DNA from: Marinosulfonomonas sp.
GTDB lineage: Bacteria; Pseudomonadota; Alphaproteobacteria; Rhodobacterales; Rhodobacteraceae
Direction: 5' to 3'
DNA length: 16,022 nt
Assembly: GCA_026989405.1 (NCBI GenBank)
Contig: JALSJL010000281.1
Coordinates: 1 to 16,022 of the forward strand
This document shows, in pieces, positions 1-7,295 of this stretch. Under the pieces are notes generated by a model. It had not been told where the DNA came from, searched no databases, and was given only the letters and a program-made list of their open reading frames with translations. Both the position numbers and the translations under genes were made by a program. Every line of letters begins with the position of its first letter. Positions within the stretch are counted from its first letter, which is position 1.

Positions 1-123
1 GCCATCACGTCAGAGCGTGGCACCGCCAATCTGATCCAGGCACAACGAGACTTTTTCGGGGCGCACGGGTTCGAACGGACCGACGGTCGCGTCAACCAGC
101 ACGGCCCCTGGGCTGCCGGCTGA
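1..123 (+). CDS. gnd: 6-phosphogluconate dehydrogenase, C-terminal end only (gene enters from the left edge)
   Basis: Frame 1 is open from the first base to a TGA at 121-123 and encodes 40 residues. They include ANLIQAQRDFFGAHGFER, the characteristic tail of NADP-dependent 6-phosphogluconate dehydrogenase, which oxidatively decarboxylates 6-phosphogluconate to ribulose 5-phosphate in the pentose phosphate pathway. In this family the tail reaches into the partner subunit of the dimer. The Arg of QRD and the His of GAH (window residues 16 and 22) correspond to the Arg446/His452 pair of the sheep enzyme that binds substrate phosphate; both are intact. The end GRVNQHGPWAAG resembles the usual short charged tail ending in H..W. 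The gene converges on hrpB with 16 bases between stops and no obvious terminator. A competing minus-strand reading of the same bases also looks GC3-rich, but the protein match settles the strand. Confidence 0.88.
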   Translation, partial: AITSERGTANLIQAQRDFFGAHGFERTDGRVNQHGPWAAG

Positions 124-139
124 ACCTGCGCCTGCCGGG

Positions 140-2572
140 TCAGCGTTTTCGGGGTTTCGCCCGCACCGTCGGCGTTGCCTGCGTCGGATCTTCTGGCCAG
201 GGGTGCTTTGGATAGCGCCCGCGCATGTCCTTGCGCACGTCGGCATAGGAACTGGCCCAGAAACCCGGCAGGTCGGTCGTGGTCTGAAGCGGCCGGTTGG
301 CGGGCGACAGCAACGTGATGCGCAACGGTATGCCGGCGATTGACGGGTGAGTCGTCTCGCCAAACATTTCCTGCAGGCGCACCGAGATCTCGGGTGCTGC
401 ACCGGTATAGTCAATAACGACCTTTCGGCCCGTGGGCGTGGTGAAATGCGTTGGCGACAACCGGTCGACCGTCTGGCTCTGCTGCCAATCCAGCCGGGCG
501 CGCAGGGGGCCGGAAATGTCCATGGCCCGAATGTCGGTCTCGGTTCGGATTGGCCCGAGGTGCGGCAGCAGCCAGTCTTCCAGACTGTCCAGCAGGGCGC
601 TTTGCGACATGTCCGGCAAATCCGGGTGAGCCTGGCGCAGCCGCTCAACCCGTGAGGCAAATGCAAGGTCCGAATTGCTCATTGGCAGGCCGATTTCGCG
701 AATGCCCGCAAGCGCCGCCTGCGCCAGAAGATCGCCGGGTGCATCATTCCAGACGCGCTCGGAAAGCGTGAGCGCGCCCAGTTTTTCAACCTGGCGCGCC
801 ACGACACGGCGCGCGCGTCTTGACCAGTGACAGACCTTTTCAGACGTGATCTGGTCGGCAAGAACCGTCCGAAGTTCCGCTTCGGAAATTTCGATCGCCT
901 GCCGGATCTTCGCGTCACGCCGGTTGCCATCCAGATTGGTCACCACGAGAAATTTCGCGCGCGCAAGCGGGTCGCTGGCATCCATGACGGCCCCGGTTCC
1001 GCCGGAAAGCAACCAACGCGGCGCTTCGCCCTGGCGGCGCATGCCGATCCGGTCAGGATAGGCCAGCGCGGTCAAGGCGGACCAGCTGGTCGGCCCTTCG
1101 GGTTTTTCATGCCGCCGGAGCCGCCCGGCTTCGGTTCTTATGCGCGAAATGGCACGCCGGTCCACCTGCGAAAAGCGCGTCGGGTCGGCCAGCGCTTCGC
1201 GGCGCAGCAAAAGGTCCACCGAGGCTGCGCGCAACGGATCACGCTCCGCCAGCAGGGCCGCCAGCAATGCGGCGCCCTTGCCGCCGTTGACCAGCATGTG
1301 GGCAAGCCTGGGGTGCAGGGGTATGGTTGCCAGGGTTTTCCCATGATCCGTGATCGCACCGGCGCCATCGAGCGCGGAAAGATCACGCAGCAAGGACTGC
1401 GCGGCCGAAAACGCGCCCGGGTTCGGCGGGGTCAGAAAGGCCATGCCTTCGGTTGTGCGCGCGCCCCACAGCGCCAGATCAAGAACCAGTCCGGTCAGAT
1501 CTCCGACTTCGATCTCTGCTGGCGGAAATCCGGGAAAGCCGCCTTCCTGGGCGCGGGTCCAGAGCCGGTAACACACACCCGGCGCAACCCGGCCGGCGCG
1601 GCCCCGCCGCTGGTCTGCCTCGGCAAGCGAAACCCGCTCGGTCACCAAACGAGACATCCCCGAACCGGCGTCAAATCGTGCCCGCCGCGCAAGCCCCGCG
1701 TCGACAACGACCCTGATGTCCGGGATGGTCAGGGATGTCTCGGCGATGGCCGTTGCCAGAACGATCTTTCTCTGGTTGCCCGATGGGCCGAGAGCGGCCC
1801 TTTGCGCCGTGAAATCCATTGCGCCGAACAATGGGAAAACCTGAGTTTTCGGGGGCAACCGGTTTCGAAGCAGCGCCTCCACCCGGCGGATTTCTCCTTC
1901 ACCGGGCAGAAAGACCAGAATGCCGCCATCGGTATCTGTCCAGGCGGTTTCGACCAGCTCCGCAACGGCGGCCTCGGTCCGCAGCGACGTGTCGACCGGG
2001 CGTGCCAGCCAGCGTGTTTCGACAGGGAATGCGCGCCCCGAAGAGGTAATGACCGGGGCCGCGAGCATCCGCCCCACCGGCGCCGCGTCAAGGGTTGCCG
2101 ACATGACCAGAACAATCAGGTCGTCACGCAGCACCTGGCGCGTCTCGTTGACAAGGGCCAGCCCCAGGTCGGCATTGAGCGACCGCTCGTGGAATTCGTC
2201 GAACAGGACCGCCCCGATGCCCGCGAGCGCCGGATCGGCCTGGACCATCCGTGTCAGAATTCCTTCGGTCACAACCTCGATGCGTGTTGCGGAAGAAACG
2301 CGGGCCTCGCCCCGGATGCGGTATCCGACCGTTTCGCCGACCTTTTCCCCGATCGTCCGCGCCATGCGTTCGGCGCTGGCGCGCGCCGCAAGCCTGCGCG
2401 GCTCCAGCATGATGATACGCTTGCCGGTCAGGTCTGCATCAAGCAGGGCAAGCGGAACAACCGTTGTCTTGCCGGCGCCGGGTGGGGTCTGCAAGACGGC
2501 CACCCCGTCATACGTCAACGCACGCAGCAACGCCGGCAGAACATCACATATCGGTAGATCGGGCAGAACCAT
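140..2572 (-). CDS. hrpB: ATP-dependent helicase HrpB (DEAH-box family)
   Basis: Encodes 810 residues, close to the usual HrpB length (about 810-820). Superfamily 2 helicase motifs appear in order: Walker A GAGKTT (32-37), EPRR (57-60), the DEFH box (125-128), SAT (158-160), ATAIAETSLTIPDI (273-286) and QRRGRAGR (321-328). The DEFHERSLNADLGL stretch and the long C-terminal region ending near RYPKHPWPEDP separate HrpB from HrpA/RNA-specific DEAH proteins. It is a cytoplasmic, presumably RNA-acting ATPase whose physiological substrate is poorly defined in bacteria. Start choice: the frame stays open for 40 codons upstream to another ATG at 2692, but that extension is Arg-rich and unlike the family, and it would overlap the meaB start. 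The ATG at 2572 begins MVLPDLPICDVLPALL, matching the family N-terminus. No clear Shine-Dalgarno is visible before it. The gene diverges from meaB across 118 bases. Confidence 0.95.
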   Translation of the reverse strand: MVLPDLPICDVLPALLRALTYDGVAVLQTPPGAGKTTVVPLALLDADLTGKRIIMLEPRRLAARASAERMARTIGEKVGETVGYRIRGEARVSSATRIEVVTEGILTRMVQADPALAGIGAVLFDEFHERSLNADLGLALVNETRQVLRDDLIVLVMSATLDAAPVGRMLAAPVITSSGRAFPVETRWLARPVDTSLRTEAAVAELVETAWTDTDGGILVFLPGEGEIRRVEALLRNRLPPKTQVFPLFGAMDFTAQRAALGPSGNQRKIVLATAIAETSLTIPDIRVVVDAGLARRARFDAGSGMSRLVTERVSLAEADQRRGRAGRVAPGVCYRLWTRAQEGGFPGFPPAEIEVGDLTGLVLDLALWGARTTEGMAFLTPPNPGAFSAAQSLLRDLSALDGAGAITDHGKTLATIPLHPRLAHMLVNGGKGAALLAALLAERDPLRAASVDLLLRREALADPTRFSQVDRRAISRIRTEAGRLRRHEKPEGPTSWSALTALAYPDRIGMRRQGEAPRWLLSGGTGAVMDASDPLARAKFLVVTNLDGNRRDAKIRQAIEISEAELRTVLADQITSEKVCHWSRRARRVVARQVEKLGALTLSERVWNDAPGDLLAQAALAGIREIGLPMSNSDLAFASRVERLRQAHPDLPDMSQSALLDSLEDWLLPHLGPIRTETDIRAMDISGPLRARLDWQQSQTVDRLSPTHFTTPTGRKVVIDYTGAAPEISVRLQEMFGETTHPSIAGIPLRITLLSPANRPLQTTTDLPGFWASSYADVRKDMRGRYPKHPWPEDPTQATPTVRAKPRKR

Positions 2573-2690
2573 GACCGGGACTATGCGCCAGGCCGCAGGG
2601 GGTTTCCATGGCTCTTTTGCCAGTCGCAGGCGCCGAGTGACAGCCCGATTGAGGCTGGACAAGGTGCCCGGCTTTCGCAAGAGATGTCGC

Positions 2691-3671
2691 ATGAATACGG
2701 ATCAATTGGCACAGCGCATCATCGCCGGCGATCGGCGAGCCCTGGCGCGCGCGATAACCCTGGTCGAAAGCCGGCGCGAAGATCACCGCTTGGCGGCCGC
2801 CGATCTGATGGAAAAGCTGCGTGGCTCCGGGCGCGCGGCGCTGCGCATCGGCCTGTCTGGCACGCCTGGCGTCGGCAAGTCGACCTTTATCGAGGCTTTC
2901 GGCATGATGCTGACGGATCAGGGGCTGAAAGTCGCGGTTCTGGCGGTCGATCCGTCGTCGACCAGAACTGGCGGGTCAATTCTGGGTGACAAGACACGGA
3001 TGGAGCGGCTGGCGCGGGCGCCAAACGCGTTCATCCGCCCCTCGCCCAGCCAGACGCACCTGGGCGGGGTAGCGCGCCGGACCCGGGAAGCTGCGGCAAT
3101 CTGCGAGGCGGCGGGTTTTGATGTGATCCTGATCGAAACCGTTGGCGTCGGGCAGTCGGAAACGACGGTGGCCGGGATGAGCGACCTGTTTGTCCTGTTG
3201 CTGGCCCCGGCGGGCGGGGACGAACTGCAGGGCGTCAAGCGCGGCATCATGGAAATGGCCGACCTGATTCTGGTGAACAAGGCCGATGGCGCGCTGAAGG
3301 ACGAAGCGACGCGCACCTGCGCCGACTATGCCGGCGCATTGAGATTGCTGCGACCGCGCGAAAGGGATGCGCCGGGGTTTCCCCGCGCCATGCTGGTGTC
3401 GGCGCAAACCGGCGACGGGCTGGCCGAGGCCTGGCGCGCAATGCAGGAGCTTGCCGACTGGCGCAAGGCCCACGGGCATTGGGATCGGCACCGTTCGGAG
3501 CAGGCCCGCCACTGGTTCGAGGAAGAATTGCGCGCCGGGATTCTGTCGCAACTTGACAGCCCCGAGGTCCGGACGAAGGTTGAAGCGGCTGCCGAAACCG
3601 TGGCGCGGGGCGACCGGACACCGACCGCTGCGGCAAAAGAGCTGCTTGCCGAGTTGCGAAAGGCGCGATGA
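2691..3671 (+). CDS. meaB: Methylmalonyl-CoA mutase-associated GTPase MeaB
   Basis: A 326-residue G3E-type P-loop GTPase of the MeaB/ArgK family, normal length. Visible motifs: Walker A GTPGVGKST (57-65), DPSSTRTGGSILGDKTRM (87-104) with the family's switch region, ETVGVGQSE (149-157) and the base-specificity motif NKAD (196-199). The HLGGVARRTREA stretch (123-134) is also typical. MeaB binds adenosylcobalamin-dependent methylmalonyl-CoA mutase, gates cofactor loading and helps rescue inactivated enzyme. No mutase gene lies in the window, so the pair is unlinked here or the mutase is further away. The frame is open far upstream (antisense to hrpB). I chose the ATG at 2691 because MNTDQLAQRIIAGDRRALARAITLVE matches the family N-terminus. 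The preceding AAGAG is only a weak ribosome site. A promoter for rpmB begins immediately after the stop codon. Confidence 0.95.
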   Translation: MNTDQLAQRIIAGDRRALARAITLVESRREDHRLAAADLMEKLRGSGRAALRIGLSGTPGVGKSTFIEAFGMMLTDQGLKVAVLAVDPSSTRTGGSILGDKTRMERLARAPNAFIRPSPSQTHLGGVARRTREAAAICEAAGFDVILIETVGVGQSETTVAGMSDLFVLLLAPAGGDELQGVKRGIMEMADLILVNKADGALKDEATRTCADYAGALRLLRPRERDAPGFPRAMLVSAQTGDGLAEAWRAMQELADWRKAHGHWDRHRSEQARHWFEEELRAGILSQLDSPEVRTKVEAAAETVARGDRTPTAAAKELLAELRKAR

Positions 3672-3676
3672 ATCGC

Positions 3677-3705
3677 TTGACGAACCCGCGCGCGCGGCGT
3701 AAATC
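3677..3705 (+). promoter_or_regulatory. Probable sigma-70-type promoter of rpmB
   Basis: TTGACG at 3677-3682 and TAAATC at 3700-3705 are separated by exactly 17 bases, in the short gap just after the meaB stop. Transcription would start near 3712, giving rpmB a leader of about 60 nt that includes the stem-loop at 3722-3744. Position and match are good; no experimental support. Confidence 0.55.
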
Positions 3706-3721
3706 CGGCATCTGAAATTCC

Positions 3722-3747
3722 GGGCACGGTTCAGCGCCGTGCCCTTT
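3722..3747 (+). terminator. Stem-loop in the meaB-rpmB gap: meaB terminator or rpmB leader hairpin
   Basis: GGGCACGG (3722-3729) pairs perfectly with CCGTGCCC (3737-3744) around a 7-base loop and is followed by TTT. As a terminator it would end meaB transcription. If the promoter at 3677-3705 is real, the same hairpin lies about 10 nt after its start point, inside the rpmB leader, and could act as an attenuator. The U-run is short, so termination strength is uncertain. Confidence 0.55.
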
Positions 3748-3774
3748 GCATTCTCAAGACGAAGGAGCGGACCC

Positions 3775-4062
3775 ATGTCGCGCCGTTGTGAACTGACCGG
3801 TAAAGGCCCGATGACTGGCAACAATGTCAGCCATGCGAAAAATCGCACGCGCCGCCGGTTCCTGCCGAACCTGAATGATGTCACGCTGATGTCGGACGCG
3901 CTGGAGCGCAGCTTCAAGCTGCGCATCTCTGCGTCGGCCCTTCGCACGGTCGACCATCGCGGTGGCCTTGATGCTTTTCTTGCCAAAGCCAAGGACGCTG
4001 ACCTGTCGCCGGCAGCTCTCAAGATCAAGAAAGACATCGCCAAGGCGCAGGCCTCCGCCTGA
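3775..4062 (+). CDS. rpmB: 50S ribosomal protein L28
   Basis: Encodes 95 residues, the expected size for alphaproteobacterial bL28. The N-terminus MSRRCELTGKGPMTGNNVSHAKNRTRRRFLPNL is the highly conserved L28 signature (C.LTGK.P..GNNVSHA...T.R...PN). The remainder is basic, as expected for an rRNA-binding protein of the large subunit. ATG at 3775 is preceded by AAGGAG (3762-3767) at proper spacing, the clearest ribosome site in this part of the window. The frame is open further upstream but only through the leader hairpin. Transcribed alone: its own promoter candidate lies upstream and a strong terminator follows 25 bases after the stop. Confidence 0.97.
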   Translation: MSRRCELTGKGPMTGNNVSHAKNRTRRRFLPNLNDVTLMSDALERSFKLRISASALRTVDHRGGLDAFLAKAKDADLSPAALKIKKDIAKAQASA

Positions 4063-4087
4063 AGGCCCGATGGTTGATGTGTGTTAC

Positions 4088-4110
4088 AGCCCCGCTCTGG
4101 CGGGGCTTTT
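4088..4110 (+). terminator. Rho-independent terminator of rpmB
   Basis: AGCCCCGC (4088-4095) pairs perfectly with GCGGGGCT (4100-4107) around the loop TCTG, followed by TTTT. This is a textbook intrinsic terminator 25 bases after the rpmB stop. Confidence 0.88.
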
Positions 4111-4186
4111 CCTGTGTCGGTACCCATAAGCCTCCTGCTGCGAATTGTCGCTTTCTGCCTGTCTGCAGATCGCCTAGGTTGACGGC

Positions 4187-4549
4187 ATGACTTTCCGAGT
4201 CCGCGGATATTGGGGCATCCTGCTTGCCGTGGTCATTGCGCTCAGCAGTGGCTCTGCGGCAGTTGTCCGGGGCAAGATGCGTGACGCATCGGGGGCGATG
4301 GTGCTGTGCACCGGTCACGGGCCGATCTCGGTTGTGGTCGACAGCCGCGGCAAGCCGATGGAACCGCTGCCGGTCTGCCCCGATTACCTGCCGGCCTTCT
4401 TCGCCCTTTCGACCGACACGCCGCAACTGGCGCCGCCGGTCCTGTTGTCTCTTGTTGTCCTTGTGCCGGTCAGTGCGCCACTGCGCTCGGGCTGGGACGG
4501 CGATGGCGCGCGCGCGCGCGGCCCGCCGTTGTCAGCCGTGATCGCCTGA
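4187..4549 (+). CDS. DUF2946-like secreted/membrane-anchored protein preceding a copper chaperone
   Basis: Encodes 120 residues. The N-terminus has basic residues then a hydrophobic segment (about 9-26), a signal peptide or anchor. The middle reads MVLCTGHGPISVVVDSRGKP, then PVCPDY, and the protein ends in a hydrophobic stretch (about 82-98) and RARGPPL. That layout (LCTG, CPxC, second helix, 'R.R.PP' end) is what I remember of DUF2946-like proteins found next to copper-handling genes in alphaproteobacteria; the assignment is by memory of the pattern. The usual second Cys of the CPxC motif is Tyr67 here, leaving only Cys41 and Cys64. It lies 31 bases before the PCu(A)C gene and is probably co-transcribed, which suggests a role in copper delivery outside the cytoplasm. 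The ribosome site is weak. A transporter or receptor partner is not seen. Confidence 0.6.
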   Translation: MTFRVRGYWGILLAVVIALSSGSAAVVRGKMRDASGAMVLCTGHGPISVVVDSRGKPMEPLPVCPDYLPAFFALSTDTPQLAPPVLLSLVVLVPVSAPLRSGWDGDGARARGPPLSAVIA

Positions 4550-4580
4550 CACCAGAACACCAAGACAACGGAGACTTTCC

Positions 4581-5066
4581 ATGAAACTGACCTCAACCCT
4601 GGCCGGGGCATTTGCCCTTGGCCTTCTTGCCGCACCTGTGCTCGCGCAGGATATCACCATCCAGGACGCATATATGCGCACATCCGGCCCGATGGCCAAA
4701 ACGGCCGCTGCCTTCATGCACATCCAGAACGCCGCCGACAGCGATGACCGGCTGGTAGGTGCCCGCAGCGATATCGCCGCCAAGGTCGAAACCCATACCC
4801 ACATCACGTCGGATGACGGGGTCATGAAGATGCGCAGGGTCGACGGCGGCTTTGTCATTCCCGCGCAGGGCGAACATGTGCTGGCGCGTGGCGGCGACCA
4901 CCTGATGTTCATGGGGCTGAACACAAGCCTGAAGGACGGCGACAGCGTGCATGTCGTGCTGGTCTTCGAGAACGCGGGCGAAATCGAGATCGACATCCCG
5001 GTCGACCTCAACCGAAGCCCGGAGATGAAAATGGACATGAAGATGGACCACTCCAGCGACGGATAA
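4581..5066 (+). CDS. Periplasmic copper chaperone, PCu(A)C family
   Basis: A 161-residue protein with a Sec signal peptide (LAAPVLAQD, cleavage probably after Ala22) and one PCu(A)C domain. Members carry Cu(I) in the periplasm and supply the CuA centre of cytochrome oxidase or related sites. The metal-binding pattern is visible: ETHTHI (His72/His74), GVMKMR (Met82/Met84) and GGDHLMFMGL (His107, Met109). The spacing between the first His and Met is about one residue longer than the textbook H-X10-M; the Met to His spacing fits X21-22. The tail PEMKMDMKMDH (148-157) adds Met and His residues, a possible extra copper site. ATG 4581 has GGAG at 4570-4573. It follows the DUF2946-like gene and is followed by a stem-loop. 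The alternative name 'DUF461' refers to the same family. Confidence 0.92.
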   Translation: MKLTSTLAGAFALGLLAAPVLAQDITIQDAYMRTSGPMAKTAAAFMHIQNAADSDDRLVGARSDIAAKVETHTHITSDDGVMKMRRVDGGFVIPAQGEHVLARGGDHLMFMGLNTSLKDGDSVHVVLVFENAGEIEIDIPVDLNRSPEMKMDMKMDHSSDG

Positions 5067-5090
5067 GGCGCCGGACCACGGCCAGACCTC

Positions 5091-5117
5091 CGCTGCCCGG
5101 GCGTGTTCCGGGCAGCG
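5091..5117 (+). terminator. Perfect 10-bp stem-loop after the copper chaperone gene
   Basis: CGCTGCCCGG (5091-5100) is perfectly complementary to CCGGGCAGCG (5108-5117) with a 7-base loop. It starts 24 bases after the stop. There is no T-run behind it, so it may be a weak or Rho-assisted terminator, or a 3'-end stabilising hairpin. Confidence 0.55.
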
Positions 5118-5132
5118 ACCATATCGGTTGGT

Positions 5133-5161
5133 TTGCGTGCAAGACGAGCATGCGTTAGCAT
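5133..5161 (+). promoter_or_regulatory. Possible promoter of the membrane protein/phosphatase unit
   Basis: TTGCGT (5133-5138) and TAGCAT (5156-5161) are separated by 17 bases, just after the stem-loop that closes the copper unit and 55 bases before the next ATG. The -35 match is moderate. Confidence 0.35.
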
Positions 5162-5215
5162 TTCGCCGGGCGCGTCAACCTGCCGATAGCCCGCGGCATC
5201 TGCGGGAGAATTTTC

Positions 5216-5641
5216 ATGAAAACCCCCTGGCACCTTTGGCTCATCGGGATCGTAAGCCTGCTCTGGAACGCCGCCGGTGCGTTCGACTATTACATGACGC
5301 AATCGCAAAACGCCGAATACCTGGGCGCTTTCACGACCGAACAGCTTGCCTATTTCGAAGGGCTGCCGGTCTGGGTCGTGATTGCCTGGGCTTTCGGGGT
5401 CTGGGGGGCGTTGCTCGGCTCGCTCTTGTTGCTGATCCGCAGCCGGCATGCGGTGACAATGTTCGGGCTGTCGCTGGCCGGCATGGTCGTCAACATCATC
5501 TACGGCTTTGCCCTGTCGGGGCAGTCGATGACGAAACTCATGGGCACGGGCGCCTTGATATTTTCGCTGGTGATCGTCGTGGTCGGGCTGTTTCTTTACG
5601 TTTACGCGGGGGCCATGCGCCGCAAGGGGGTATTGAGCTGA
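5216..5641 (+). CDS. Small four-helix inner-membrane protein, function unknown
   Basis: Encodes 141 residues with four hydrophobic segments at about 6-23, 52-74, 79-100 and 111-132. The N-terminus MKTPWHLWLIGIVSLLWNA then FDY.MTQ.QN and the stretch WA.GVWGALLGSLLLL.RS are hallmarks of a proteobacterial family often labelled 'sugar transporter' in databases. I know of no evidence for sugar transport and the protein has no recognisable transporter fold. ATG 5216 is preceded by GGGAG (5204-5208). The stop is 3 bases before the phosphatase start, so the two genes are almost certainly co-transcribed and translationally coupled. Confidence 0.75.
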   Translation: MKTPWHLWLIGIVSLLWNAAGAFDYYMTQSQNAEYLGAFTTEQLAYFEGLPVWVVIAWAFGVWGALLGSLLLLIRSRHAVTMFGLSLAGMVVNIIYGFALSGQSMTKLMGTGALIFSLVIVVVGLFLYVYAGAMRRKGVLS

Positions 5642-5644
5642 GCC

Positions 5645-6091
5645 ATGCGCATCCTGTTCGTCTGTCTCGGCAATATCTGCCGCTCACCCGCAGCCGAGGG
5701 CGTCTTTCGCCAACTGGCGGCTGAAGCGGGCGCCGATGTCGCGCTCGATAGCGCCGGCACGGCGGGCTGGCATGTTGGCAAGCCGCCCTATGGCCCCATG
5801 ATTGCCGCCGCCGGCGAACGTGGGGTTGACCTTTCCAACCTGCGCGCCCGCCAGTTCAGGGCGGATGATTTCAGCCGGTTCGACCTGATCATCGGGATGG
5901 ACCGTGCAAACATGTCCGACATCGAGATGCTGCGGCCAGCGGACAGCAAGACACCGGTGCGGCTGTTTCTCGACCATGCGCCGGAGACCGGCGTGGCCGA
6001 AGTGCCCGACCCGTATTACACCCGAGATTTCGACGAAGCCCTCGACCTGATCGAAGCCGCGGCACGGGGGTTGCTTGCACAAATCGTCTGA
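5645..6091 (+). CDS. Low-molecular-weight protein tyrosine phosphatase
   Basis: A 148-residue cytoplasmic LMW-PTP. The catalytic P-loop CLGNICRS (Cys7, Arg13 in CX5RS) is at the very N-terminus as in the family. The general-acid loop is VPDPYY with Asp122, and the substrate-lining DSAGTAGWHVGKP (35-47) is present. Members hydrolyse phosphotyrosine through a cysteinyl-phosphate intermediate. Bacterial versions often act on tyrosine-kinase systems for exopolysaccharide export, but no kinase or polysaccharide genes are here, so this is a stand-alone eukaryotic-like type. The gene starts 3 bases after the preceding stop with no strong ribosome site of its own, consistent with coupling. It converges on the oxidoreductase gene with 7 bases between stops and no terminator. 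Confidence 0.94.
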   Translation: MRILFVCLGNICRSPAAEGVFRQLAAEAGADVALDSAGTAGWHVGKPPYGPMIAAAGERGVDLSNLRARQFRADDFSRFDLIIGMDRANMSDIEMLRPADSKTPVRLFLDHAPETGVAEVPDPYYTRDFDEALDLIEAAARGLLAQIV

Positions 6092-6098
6092 CTGGCGA

Positions 6099-7295
6099 TC
6101 AGATGATCGCGCTTTCGCGCAATCCGCGGCCGGTCAGGATACGCTCGACCCCCAGGTCCGACAGGTCCAGGGTTTCATATCGGCCCGCACAGATCAGTTC
6201 GGCCACGCCTCGACCGACCGCCGGCGCCTGCTGAAACCCGTGGCCGGAAAAACCGTTGGCAAAGATCATCCCTGAAAGCTGCGGATGTGTCCCGACAATC
6301 GCGTTCTGGTCCAGCCGATTGTAGGCATAGTGGCCGACCCATTCGTTGACCACGCGAACGGCCTCGAACGCCGGGATTCGCGCGGCGATCGTCGGCCAGA
6401 CCCGGCGCTCCCACAGCCCGTGGTCGAAGGCGAAGTCATCGGGGTCGACGGGCCCGTCATCTTCGGGCGCAGCCCCGATCATGTAGCGGCTGCCATCGGT
6501 GCGCATGTGGATGCCGCTCGGGTCGACCGTCAAGGGCAGATCCCGGTCCAACGGGGCTTGCGCGTCTATCACGTAGGTGTAGCGCTTGCGCGGCTCGACC
6601 GGCAGGCTCAGCCCGGCCATCGCCGCCACCTGTGCTGCGCGCGGCCCGGCGGCATTGACCAGAACCCCGCATCCGATCTGAGCGCCACCATTCAAGGTAA
6701 CCCCCGAGACGGCACCCGCGCTGGTCGTCACCGCCTGGACCTCGTCGTGCAGGGTTTCGACGCCCGCATGTCTTGCCATTCGCCGCCACCAGTCGAACAT
6801 GGTCGCGCCGTCGAAATACCCTTCGTCACGCCCGTTGAACGAGCCGAGCACGATGTCGTCCAGTGTCAGGAATGGCCAGCGTCGGGCCAGTTCTTCGGGC
6901 GACAGTATCCGGGTGTCCACGCCCAATTCGGCTTGCAGCTCTTGGGCGACTCTCAGGTGAGCAGCCTGCGCGTCGTTGCCGGCAAGATACAGGTATCCGA
7001 ACGGGTGAACGTGGATGTCGGGGGCGTCCGGGCTGCCGATGAGATCGCGAAATTGCCGTATGAATTCAGCGCAATACTGCGAAATCCGAATGTTGATCTC
7101 GGTGGAAAACTGCTGGCGCATGCAGCTGTTGGTGTGGCTTGTTGATGCGAATTCGAAAGCTGGGTCGCGCTCCACCACAAGGATCGAGCCATCGAAATCC
7201 CCGCGCGTGGCCAGATGCCACGCCACCGACGCCCCGATCATCGCGCCGCCGACGATCACCACGTCATAGCTGGTATCAGTCGGCGCCACGCCCAT
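6099..7295 (-). CDS. FAD-dependent oxidoreductase of the D-amino-acid oxidase/sarcosine dehydrogenase superfamily
   Basis: A 398-residue flavoprotein with the DAO fold. The dinucleotide-binding motif is near the N-terminus (DVVIVGGAMIGAS, 11-23), where the third Gly of GxGxxG is Ala18, a variant I associate with one alphaproteobacterial branch. Glu42 ends the second strand (ILVVERD) and should bind the ribose. The C-terminal FAD-binding stretch GFSGHGFQQAPAVGRGVAEL (348-367) resembles FOXRED1-like and dimethylglycine/sarcosine-type enzymes. The likely reaction is oxidation of an N-methyl or amino group of a small amine or amino acid; the substrate cannot be read. The ATG at 7295 directly follows the TGA of the upstream gene (TGAATG), so it is translated by coupling. 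No covalent-FAD motif was identified. Confidence 0.88.
   Translation of the reverse strand: MGVAPTDTSYDVVIVGGAMIGASVAWHLATRGDFDGSILVVERDPAFEFASTSHTNSCMRQQFSTEINIRISQYCAEFIRQFRDLIGSPDAPDIHVHPFGYLYLAGNDAQAAHLRVAQELQAELGVDTRILSPEELARRWPFLTLDDIVLGSFNGRDEGYFDGATMFDWWRRMARHAGVETLHDEVQAVTTSAGAVSGVTLNGGAQIGCGVLVNAAGPRAAQVAAMAGLSLPVEPRKRYTYVIDAQAPLDRDLPLTVDPSGIHMRTDGSRYMIGAAPEDDGPVDPDDFAFDHGLWERRVWPTIAARIPAFEAVRVVNEWVGHYAYNRLDQNAIVGTHPQLSGMIFANGFSGHGFQQAPAVGRGVAELICAGRYETLDLSDLGVERILTGRGLRESAII

Noticed and set aside
10..666. Minus-strand frame beyond the hrpB stop with GC3-rich codons near its end
   Set aside because: The same bases on the plus strand encode the unmistakable gnd C-terminus, and the rest overlaps hrpB out of frame.
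827..2557. Long plus-strand open frame opposite hrpB (576 codons)
   Set aside because: Antisense shadow of a high-GC gene; hrpB has all helicase motifs in the other strand and the shadow has no recognisable domain.
2573..2692. 40-codon N-terminal extension of HrpB
   Set aside because: Arg-rich, unlike the family, and would run into the meaB start; the ATG at 2572 gives the standard length.
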